Positions 33,329 to 40,230 of a stretch of DNA of 64,000 nucleotides are shown one piece after another. The notes below the pieces were generated by a model. It was not told the DNA's origin and did not search any database. It worked only from the letters and a program-made list of their open reading frames with translations. Position 1 is the first letter of the stretch; each line of letters starts with the position of its first letter. The DNA comes from Emticicia agri (GTDB lineage: Bacteria; Bacteroidota; Bacteroidia; Cytophagales; Spirosomataceae): contig NZ_SEWF01000009.1 in assembly GCF_004168285.1 (NCBI RefSeq), positions 1 through 64,000 on the forward strand. Direction: 5' to 3'. The position numbers and the translations under genes are program-made.

Positions 33329-35725
33329 CTATTCCGCTTTTAGCGATTTTACCGGATTGGTCAATGCGGCTTTAATTGACTGGAAGCCTACAGTAGCAAG
33401 GGCTACTGCTATAATTAGTACCCCAATGATGGCATAGAACCACCATTCGATGCTGATATGATAGGCAAAATCCTGTAGCCATTTTTCCATTAAATAGTAG
33501 GAGAGTGGGATAGCTACAATAAAAGCAATACCTACCAGTTTCAGAAAATCGCCTGAAAGCAAGACTGTAATGCTGGTTACCGAAGCTCCTAACACTTTGC
33601 GAATGCCAATTTCTTTGGTCCGTTGTTCTGCGGCAAAAGCTGCCAAACCAAATAAACCGAGACATGAAACAAAAATAGCAACCACAGCAAAGGCATTAAA
33701 CAAAGTTGCGGTACGCTGTTCGCTCTTATAAAGTCTATCGTAGGTTTCATTTAAGAAATGGTATTCTAAAGGGCGGCTTGGCATAACTTCTATCCATAGT
33801 TTTTCAGCGGCTCTGACAGCTTCTTTTTCTTTGCCCTTTACAGGTTTTATATATACGCCACTGCGCCAGCCATCATCATTAAAAAGAACAAGCGGGCCTA
33901 TTTTCTCATGCAGGCTCTTAAAGTGAAAATCTCGAACGATACCCACAATAACGCCTTTTCTCCCATGAAAATCAAAGCGCTGACCCAACGGTTTTTTGAT
34001 ACCGAATTTTTTAACGGCGGCCTCATTGAGTACTACATTATTCTTATCGGCAATATTATTTTCTTCAAACCAGCGACCACCTGTCATTTTTAAATCAAAA
34101 ACTTTCTGGTAATTGTGCTCAACCGACAATTGTGCAACAGTCGGGTGGAAATCTTCGGGACGGCCATCCCAATCCAGACTACCACTATGTGTGCTACCAA
34201 TATCAACAATATTCTGACTGGCATTGGTAATGGCTTCTATACTTGATTCAGTTAACAGACGACTTTTGATCGTATTAATATCTACTTTAGATTTAATATT
34301 CCAGGGAATCGTAAATTCAAACATATTGGCTTTTTCATAACCCAGATTAATGTTTCTGATAAATTTTATCTGCTGAAAAACCACTAAGGTCGCAATCAGG
34401 AAAACTGAAGAAACCACAAATTGCACAACTACCAATGTTTTACGAAAAGAACTATTGTTTGATTTCAGGATATTCAAGCCTCTTAAAGCCCTGATTGGTT
34501 GAAAAGAAGAAAGCAGTATAGCAGGGTAAATTCCGGTTAGCAGAATAGCTAATAACGTTGTACCCGACAATACCTGCCAAAGCGTAGCATTTGTCAGGCT
34601 CAGGGTAAAGTTTTTATCGGCTAAATCATTGAAAACCGGCAGTAAACCGTAGGCCAGGCATACGGCAATACCCAAGGCTAACAAACACATCAGCACTGAC
34701 TCGACCATAAACTGAATAAACAATTGCGAGTACTCTGCTCCGATAATCTTTTTTACGCTTACTTCTTTTGCTCGTAGGCTTGCCCGTGCTGTAGCCAGAT
34801 TTACATAATTAATGCAAGCCGTAACTAAAATAACAAAGGCTAAAACCAGGAAGATATAGGTAGTTCGGGCATCACCTCTTGGGGTATCATTAGAGCGCTG
34901 AATCCCATCTGTATGTATTGCGGCAATAGACTCGGTTTCAAGGGTAATGTCCTCATTAATTTCGCCTGTTTTTTCGTCTCTGCGGGCCAATTGCAGTATT
35001 AGTGTTACTTTCTGGTCTAATTTTGAGAGATTAGTGTTTGATTTTACGAGAATAAAAGTCTGGTAATTGAAATTACCCCAGTTACTGTCATTTTCAAAGG
35101 TTTTGGGGTTTGAAAGATGTGCGGCCATTGGCAACAGAAAGTCAAACTGAAAACTTGAATTGGTAGGAGTGTCTTTATAAACAGCCCTGACCATATAATC
35201 TAAAGTATCAATTCTGATAATCCGGCCACTTACGTTGGCTTCGCCAAACAATTGTAGCGCTTTTGACTCGGTAATTGCTAAACTTCTGGGATTTTTTACG
35301 AACTCACTAAAATTACCGTCCACCAATGGGTAATCAAATACCTCAAACCAGTTGTTATCTACACAGGCTACTTTCTTTTCAATAGATAGTTTATCACCTA
35401 TTTTCATCGAAGCTCCGTTCCAGAATGGGCTTACTGTGCGTGTAACTTTCTCTATTTCGGGAAGTTGATTTAGTTGTTCGGCCAGAAGCATAGGTGTAGT
35501 TGACCAGTGCCAGGTTTCTTCTTTATTTACTTTGTTATGCGTGATGATTTGCCTGATTCTGTCAGATTTTTCGTGAAAAGTATCAAAACTTAGTTCATTC
35601 TGAACCCAAAGCAACATTAGTACGGCTACAGCCATACCCACAGCAAGACCACCAATATTGATGAGGGAAGAAACCCGGTTTTTGAAAAGGTTTCTAAAGG
35701 CGATTGTAAAGTAATTGCGTATCAT
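33329..35725 (-). CDS. FtsX/MacB-type permease, array copy 1
   Basis: 798 residues from the ATG at 35725 ('MIRNYFTIAFRNLFKNRVSS'), chosen because all paralogues start this way; the frame extends 21 codons upstream to 35788. First loop 'ATARASLRAKEVSVKKIIGA', second 'AEQRTKEIGIRKVLGASVTS', end 'LTNPVKSLKAE'. First permease after padR, 72 bp downstream of its stop. The most divergent N-terminal half in the array. Probably an ATP-driven exporter or signalling permease, with the ATPase encoded elsewhere. Confidence 0.9.
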   Translation of the reverse strand: MIRNYFTIAFRNLFKNRVSSLINIGGLAVGMAVAVLMLLWVQNELSFDTFHEKSDRIRQIITHNKVNKEETWHWSTTPMLLAEQLNQLPEIEKVTRTVSPFWNGASMKIGDKLSIEKKVACVDNNWFEVFDYPLVDGNFSEFVKNPRSLAITESKALQLFGEANVSGRIIRIDTLDYMVRAVYKDTPTNSSFQFDFLLPMAAHLSNPKTFENDSNWGNFNYQTFILVKSNTNLSKLDQKVTLILQLARRDEKTGEINEDITLETESIAAIHTDGIQRSNDTPRGDARTTYIFLVLAFVILVTACINYVNLATARASLRAKEVSVKKIIGAEYSQLFIQFMVESVLMCLLALGIAVCLAYGLLPVFNDLADKNFTLSLTNATLWQVLSGTTLLAILLTGIYPAILLSSFQPIRALRGLNILKSNNSSFRKTLVVVQFVVSSVFLIATLVVFQQIKFIRNINLGYEKANMFEFTIPWNIKSKVDINTIKSRLLTESSIEAITNASQNIVDIGSTHSGSLDWDGRPEDFHPTVAQLSVEHNYQKVFDLKMTGGRWFEENNIADKNNVVLNEAAVKKFGIKKPLGQRFDFHGRKGVIVGIVRDFHFKSLHEKIGPLVLFNDDGWRSGVYIKPVKGKEKEAVRAAEKLWIEVMPSRPLEYHFLNETYDRLYKSEQRTATLFNAFAVVAIFVSCLGLFGLAAFAAEQRTKEIGIRKVLGASVTSITVLLSGDFLKLVGIAFIVAIPLSYYLMEKWLQDFAYHISIEWWFYAIIGVLIIAVALATVGFQSIKAALTNPVKSLKAE

Positions 35726-35797
35726 AATTCTGAGTGGGATAAAGGACTTAGTTTGGGTTATAAAGGTATTTATGTATTGGCTAATCAATTCATGACT

Positions 35798-36130
35798 TTA
35801 AATACTGATAGCAGCTTGGGGTGGAATCGAATCCCACATCCGGTTGCGTAAAAGGCGAATCTCATCAAGGGTCCGATTCCCTAAAGCGGTTACCGAAAAC
35901 AAACGCTTGCGTCGCCCGCCTCGTTCAGCAGTAGCATCGCCCATGTAGGAACTCAACATACTTTTTTCTTCTAAACGATGCAAGGCTGCGTGTACTGCAC
36001 TGATACTTAGTAACCTGCCGGTTTGTTGTTCAATTTCTTCAGTGATAGCTACCCCGTAAGCATTATTGCCTAAGATGGCAACTGTCAATAAAACAATTTC
36101 TTCAAATTCCCCTAAATAGGTTCTTCGCAT
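35798..36130 (-). CDS. PadR-family transcriptional regulator
   Basis: 110-residue winged-helix protein of the PadR family, short (subfamily-2-like) form. 'FEEIVLLTVAILGNNAYGVA' is helix 1 to 2, 'LLSISAVHAALHRLEEKSML' the recognition helix, and 'GGRRKRLFSVTALGNRTLDE' the wing. PadR repressors usually control a neighbouring membrane transporter and themselves. It heads the leftward permease array, with two palindromic operator candidates and an inverted repeat in its upstream region. Confidence 0.92.
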   Translation of the reverse strand: MRRTYLGEFEEIVLLTVAILGNNAYGVAITEEIEQQTGRLLSISAVHAALHRLEEKSMLSSYMGDATAERGGRRKRLFSVTALGNRTLDEIRLLRNRMWDSIPPQAAISI

Positions 36131-36142
36131 AAGAGTTTATGA

Positions 36143-36211
36143 TGAATCTGGTTTAAATAATTGACGAAATAAGTGATGTGGGAGGAAAGAAACAAATTTA
36201 AACAAGATTCA
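36143..36211. promoter_or_regulatory. 16-bp inverted repeat upstream of padR
   Basis: TGAATCTGGTTTAAAT (36143-36158) and ATTTAAACAAGATTCA (36196-36211) are inverted with one mismatch and a 37-bp spacer. The left arm starts 13 bp upstream of the padR ATG, so it may form a leader hairpin in the padR mRNA or bind a regulator. Confidence 0.45.
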
Positions 36212-36295
36212 CGTCAGCATAGGTTGAACAAATGATATGCCAAGCCACAAAACGCATAAAAACCGACTTGTTTTAATGATTTTCAGGTTTTTACG

Positions 36296-36335
36296 TGTCC
36301 GATATCGTACAGTTGTCTTGTCCGATACCGTACAG
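36296..36335. promoter_or_regulatory. Two palindromic operator candidates in direct repeat
   Basis: TGTCCGATATCGTACAG (36296-36312) and TGTCCGATACCGTACAG (36319-36335) are 17-bp direct repeats, one change apart, 23 bp from start to start. The first copy contains the near-perfect palindrome TGTcCGATATCGtACA. They lie between the divergent padR and the small gene at 36470. PadR operators are TGT/ACA-type dyads, so PadR is the likely binder (inference). The rest of the 339-bp gap shows only the inverted repeat and promoter listed separately. Confidence 0.6.
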
Positions 36336-36385
36336 GTTTTTGAGTATTTGAGCTGTCAATTTGCTATGAATTTTATTTGCGAATT

Positions 36386-36415
36386 TTGCAATTCAGATTA
36401 ATTGTGGTACGATTG
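36386..36415 (+). promoter_or_regulatory. Possible promoter for the small membrane gene
   Basis: TTG (36386-36388), 19 bp, TACGATTG (36408-36415): one mismatch to the Bacteroidota -7 box. It is 55 bp upstream of the ATG at 36470 and downstream of the operator candidates. Confidence 0.35.
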
Positions 36416-36469
36416 CTTATTGCTGTAAGGTTAGCATTTCGGCATCAGTTTTTTACCTGAACAAAAATT

Positions 36470-36700
36470 ATGATTACTAAAAGAGATATTCGTTTTTTGC
36501 AACAAAGGGCTTTTCAAATCTATGTAAATGGGGGAGGGCAGGCAGAAGTAAAAACGATGATTGCCGAGGCAGGAGGCAATGCTGAAGAAATGGAAGAGTT
36601 TGCTGAAAAATTTAGAGATGATTTTGCGTTTTTTCAGACTGAAACCCTAAGAAAAGAGAAAAAGATGCCCCTTTGGGTTTATTGGCAGGGGCAATCATGA
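36470..36700 (+). CDS. Small charged protein, likely 5' part of a frameshifted membrane protein
   Basis: 76 residues: 'MITKRDIRFLQQRAFQIYVN' then a helical, acidic stretch ('NAEEMEEFAEKFRDDFAFFQ'). The last ten residues ('MPLWVYWQGQS') look like out-of-frame translation. In the -1 frame from about 36661 the same DNA reads 'KDAPLGLLAGAIMMFGGILI' and continues into a two-helix membrane segment to 36834. The intact product would be about 120 residues: soluble helical head plus two TM helices. Divergent from padR and beside its operators. No family recognised. Confidence 0.6.
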   Translation: MITKRDIRFLQQRAFQIYVNGGGQAEVKTMIAEAGGNAEEMEEFAEKFRDDFAFFQTETLRKEKKMPLWVYWQGQS

Positions 36701-36834
36701 TGTTTGGCGGAATACTGATAGCCGCAATATCCTATGTAGTTACAGAACAGATTGTTCTGATACTCTATGGTATTATTCTGTCTGGTGCGATAATCTTTTT
36801 CAGGGCATTCATCGCACAGAACAGAAGGAGTTAG
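36697..36834 (+). CDS. Two-TM membrane segment (second half of the small gene)
   Basis: 45 codons from an ATG that overlaps the previous stop (ATGA at 36697-36700): two hydrophobic helices ('FGGILIAAISYVV' and 'LILYGIILSGAIIFFRAF') and a basic end 'IAQNRRS'. The frame stays open upstream to 36643 and is hydrophobic from 36670, before the ATG, which favours a frameshifted continuation of the upstream ORF over a separate gene. A coupled separate gene remains possible. Confidence 0.55.
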   Translation: MMFGGILIAAISYVVTEQIVLILYGIILSGAIIFFRAFIAQNRRS

Positions 36835-36841
36835 CCCGACT

Positions 36842-37771
36842 TTACCTCACTGAATAATTACTTAATATCTCTTTTATGCCTTGCTGATAAGTAGTAGGTT
36901 TAAAATTAAAATACTTTTCGAACTTACTGCTATCAAAAAAATAAGTTCTATCGTACTGATAACGCATTTCGTAGATTTCTTTCAGAAAAGGGACAAAGAA
37001 CCCTGCCAGTTTTACCATAAAAGCCGGAAATAGCTGATATTTTTCGCTTTTACCCATCTCTTTGGCGAATAACTGTATCCATTCTTCACCTGTCAGAGAA
37101 TCCTGATGCGTTGGCAGATTCCAGATTTGATTATACGCTTCAGGAGTATTACCCAACATGGCAGTGGCTTTGCCTGCATCAGGAATATAAGTAAACGAAT
37201 GTTTTACTTTGGCATTGAAGAACCATTGTGCTTTTTTGCCTTCTGCCATATTTTTGTGTACCAGTTCCATCAGTATGCTTCTGTCTTTTACTGCTCCATA
37301 AAAATCAGCAGCACGGGCAATGATGGCTTGTAGTTTTCTCTCCTTAATGGCATCTAATAGCATTTTATCGAGAGTGGCTCTGATTTCTCCTTTTTTACTA
37401 GTCGGGCTGAAAGGTGATTCTTCGGTAATATGTTTGACATTATCTCCGCCTATCATGTACACATTGTCAAAAAATACCAACTTGCTTTTGTTCTCAATAC
37501 AGGCATCAATTACGTTCTGCATCAGCGCAGGCCACTGTTTTTGCCAGACACTTAATCTGTACTCAAACCCAACGGTAAGATAAACAATGGTTGACCCTTT
37601 GATGGCTTTGAAAACTTCTTCCCGATTGGTTAAATCGGCCGGAAAAAGTGTATCAGTTTCATTGATTTTTTTTGGATTTCTACTTACCAGACGAATGTCA
37701 TTGGTATAATTTATCAGGTTTTTTGCGAGTTCAACGCCAATAGCACCATTGGCTCCAAGTATCGTTTGCAT
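36842..37771 (-). CDS. NAD(P)-binding epimerase/dehydratase-like protein
   Basis: 309 residues from the ATG at 37771 ('MQTILGANGAIGVELAKNLI'), which begins directly with the Rossmann motif GANGAIG. The longer frame starts at 37843 inside the end of the Crp/Fnr gene and was rejected. It has 'STIVYLTVGFEY' and 'FDNVYMIGGDN' but lacks a clear Tyr-x3-Lys catalytic pair, so it fits the atypical extended-SDR (NmrA/epimerase-like) group. Probably co-transcribed with the regulator 68 bp upstream. Substrate unknown. Confidence 0.8.
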   Translation of the reverse strand: MQTILGANGAIGVELAKNLINYTNDIRLVSRNPKKINETDTLFPADLTNREEVFKAIKGSTIVYLTVGFEYRLSVWQKQWPALMQNVIDACIENKSKLVFFDNVYMIGGDNVKHITEESPFSPTSKKGEIRATLDKMLLDAIKERKLQAIIARAADFYGAVKDRSILMELVHKNMAEGKKAQWFFNAKVKHSFTYIPDAGKATAMLGNTPEAYNQIWNLPTHQDSLTGEEWIQLFAKEMGKSEKYQLFPAFMVKLAGFFVPFLKEIYEMRYQYDRTYFFDSSKFEKYFNFKPTTYQQGIKEILSNYSVR

Positions 37772-37839
37772 GATTGTCTTTTGTTTGTTTTTGATGTTAC
37801 AAAATTCGGCAACAAAAGCATTCATGCGCTTGATAAATA

Positions 37840-38409
37840 TCAAGAAATTGCCTTCCTTCTTATCCGGCTGAAGGTTTCGGGTGTCATACCCAACATAGAA
37901 GCAATGTATTGGAGAGGTACCTGATTAAATAATTCTTTGTTTTGCTGGAAGAAAAAATTGTATCGCTCCTCAGCAGTCATAGATAAATGACTAAAAATGC
38001 GGTCTTCTAAAATAGTAAAGCATCGGGCAAGAAATAGTTTTTCAAGCAGGTGCCACTTAACAATGGTCTTGCCCAATCTGTTATAGTCTTCTTTTTTAAT
38101 GGTATAAAGTTCTACATCTGTCAGAGCCTGAATTGTCCATCGGGCAGGAGTATCAAAAATCAGGCTTGATAGGTCAGTAATGAAGTAACCTTTTGTTGAA
38201 ATCCATTGAGTTATTTCTCTGTCAGCAGTACTTACATAAATCCGCATTAAACCTGACTTAATAAAACTTAGTTTCTCACAATACCTGCCCGTTCGGAGAA
38301 AGAAATCTCCTTTTTTCAAAGTCTGAGGTTTAAACATTGAACTGATGAACAGCAGGTCTTCCTGTTCAACTCCAAAATAGGAATTAATATATTGTTCGAG
38401 TTCTGTCAT
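37840..38409 (-). CDS. Crp/Fnr-family transcriptional regulator
   Basis: 189 residues: an N-terminal cyclic-nucleotide-binding-type beta-barrel (about 20-110; 'LKKGDFFLRTGRYCEKLSFI', 'GLMRIYV') and a short C-terminal helix-turn-helix ('VPLQYIASMLGMTPETFSRI'). The barrel lacks the phosphate-binding Arg-Ser signature of true cAMP receptors, so it probably senses something else. Many Bacteroidota regulators have this compact form. Heads the unit containing the epimerase-like gene, divergent from the phosphoesterase gene at 38510. Confidence 0.88.
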   Translation of the reverse strand: MTELEQYINSYFGVEQEDLLFISSMFKPQTLKKGDFFLRTGRYCEKLSFIKSGLMRIYVSTADREITQWISTKGYFITDLSSLIFDTPARWTIQALTDVELYTIKKEDYNRLGKTIVKWHLLEKLFLARCFTILEDRIFSHLSMTAEERYNFFFQQNKELFNQVPLQYIASMLGMTPETFSRIRRKAIS

Positions 38410-38509
38410 CAGTTATGTTCCAAATTTTTACTGAATAATAATACAGCCCGCCAAATTAAGAATAATATTTTATGTAGTTTTGAAAATCTAAAACTAATCA
38501 CTCCTACCT

Positions 38510-39319
38510 ATGAAACGTAGCGAATTTCTGAAAAACATTTCTTTAGCTACCCTCTTATTGGCCGATGGCAGTATAATACCTGCTTTTGGCTCAGAATCAT
38601 TTGCCAGAAAAACGAGATTAAGATTTGTAGTGGCCTCTGATGGACATTACGGACAGGCAAAAACCGAATTTGAGCAATATTTTGCTACAGCGGTCAGTCA
38701 GATTAATCGGCAGCACGAGCAAGAAAAATTGGATTTATGTATTTTTAACGGAGATGTTATTCATGATAATCCTGACTTTCTGCTAGACTCAAAAAAAGCA
38801 TTAGATAACCTTAAAATGCCTTATTATGTAACGCAGGGCAACCACGACAGAGTTTCGCCGGAGGTTTGGGAGCAAACATGGAAAATGCCCTTTGATTATG
38901 ATGTGATTGTAAAAGATAATGCTTTTTTGTTTGGCACTACTTCTAATATCAAAGGTGAGTATCTATGCCCGAATGTGAGTTGGTTCAGAAATAAATTAGA
39001 AGAGCATAAGGATAAAAAGAACGTATTTATCTTTATTCATATTACCCCTGTAAAATGGACTGATAATGGCATTGATTGTATAGAGTTTCGTGATTTATTG
39101 AAGCAATACAAGAATGTAAGAGGGGTATTTAATGGGCATGACCACGACCAGGAAGGGGTAAAAATGAAAGATGGTATCCCATATTTGTTCGATTCACATA
39201 TAGGGGGTAGCTGGGGTACAGCTTACAGAGGATTCAGGATAGTTGAATTGAAAAAAAATAATGATGTACTGACGTATCTGATGAACCCGATGGAGAAAAT
39301 AAACGAAGCCACGATTTAA
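38510..39319 (+). CDS. Exported calcineurin-like metallophosphoesterase
   Basis: 269 residues. The N-terminus 'MKRSEFLKNISLATLLLADG' is a typical Bacteroidota export leader. Metal-binding motifs in order: 'VASDGHYG' (Asp, His), 'FNGDVIHD' (Gly-Asp), 'VTQGNHDRVS' (Gly-Asn-His-Asp), 'FIHITP' and 'NGHDHDQEG' (Gly-His-x-His). This is the dinuclear metallophosphoesterase fold; substrates in the family range from nucleotides to phosphodiesters. Its stop lies one base from the stop of the convergent esterase gene. Confidence 0.9.
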   Translation: MKRSEFLKNISLATLLLADGSIIPAFGSESFARKTRLRFVVASDGHYGQAKTEFEQYFATAVSQINRQHEQEKLDLCIFNGDVIHDNPDFLLDSKKALDNLKMPYYVTQGNHDRVSPEVWEQTWKMPFDYDVIVKDNAFLFGTTSNIKGEYLCPNVSWFRNKLEEHKDKKNVFIFIHITPVKWTDNGIDCIEFRDLLKQYKNVRGVFNGHDHDQEGVKMKDGIPYLFDSHIGGSWGTAYRGFRIVELKKNNDVLTYLMNPMEKINEATI

Positions 39320-39320
39320 C

Positions 39321-40109
39321 TTACTTCACGTGTTGTAAATAGGTTTCAGCAAATCTTTGTCCCATCAGGCGTTGACCCTCTGAATCAAAATGTATAAAAT
39401 CACCCTTGTGTTTTAAATCACCCGTACTGATTAAATACGCTTGAGGGTCTGATGCTACATACTGTCTGAGTATCTCGTTAACCTTGTTCCATTCATCAGG
39501 AGATTTAGAGTAAGTGCCTAATTCGCCCATCAGAATCGGTAGTGTATAGTTACCCGCATAGCGTCTGAAAATGCCAAATAACTTTTTCAGATTCTCATGA
39601 TATAAAGGAATGGCTTTTGCATTGGCATCACTTTCGCCCTGATGCCATAAAATTCCTTTTATTTCTCCTTTTGTTTTCGCAAACTCTATTTTCTGACGGA
39701 AATTTGTTAATAAGCGTACATTCCTATGTAAGGAGTCGCCAAGCCATTGTCTGGTTGAACTGCCGCCAACGGCTGTTGGAATTATCAGAATATCAATTGA
39801 TTTATCAATTTTTTCTAATAGCGTTTCAGCAAATGATAAGCCACAATCAAGCCCTTTCAGATTGGGTTCATAGAAGTGAATCGGCTCTGAGGCTTTAATA
39901 ATATGATAATCTTTATCAATCGTCAGGATTCTTTTATTGGTTACTGTATCTCCTACCTCAACTATTCCTCGTCCGGCCATATTCGATTGACCAGCCATAA
40001 GAAACACCCAGGTTTGTTTGTGTTTAGCTGTTTTACTACCTGCCATTTTGCCTGACTGACAGGCAAATAGCCCGATAAAAATGCAAAGAGCCAAGAGTAT
40101 TTTTCTCAT
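39321..40109 (-). CDS. Sialate O-acetylesterase-like SGNH lipoprotein
   Basis: 262 residues. Lipobox Cys17 in 'CIFIGLFACQSG'. The SASA-type SGNH hydrolase motifs are 'FLMAGQSNMAGRG' with the nucleophile Ser, 'GILWHQGESDAN', and 'FIHFDSEGQRLMGQR' with the Asp/His pair. Family members remove acetyl groups from sialic acid or plant polysaccharides such as xylan. The periplasmic or surface location fits glycan use, in line with the lyase at 44534. Confidence 0.88.
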   Translation of the reverse strand: MRKILLALCIFIGLFACQSGKMAGSKTAKHKQTWVFLMAGQSNMAGRGIVEVGDTVTNKRILTIDKDYHIIKASEPIHFYEPNLKGLDCGLSFAETLLEKIDKSIDILIIPTAVGGSSTRQWLGDSLHRNVRLLTNFRQKIEFAKTKGEIKGILWHQGESDANAKAIPLYHENLKKLFGIFRRYAGNYTLPILMGELGTYSKSPDEWNKVNEILRQYVASDPQAYLISTGDLKHKGDFIHFDSEGQRLMGQRFAETYLQHVK

Positions 40110-40230
40110 ATTGTCTGGTTTATTTTTATTCGGTCAGCAAAATTAATTTTAAATATACTCTTACGGCAAAGAAGAGTAAAAACAAAAATTATCTACCCAT
40201 GCAAATTGATTGGGTATGCTATTTTTAATT

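Noticed and set aside
37772-37843. Longer start for the epimerase-like protein
   Set aside because: It would overlap the 3' end of the Crp/Fnr gene and put 24 residues before the Rossmann motif, which normally is at the N-terminus.
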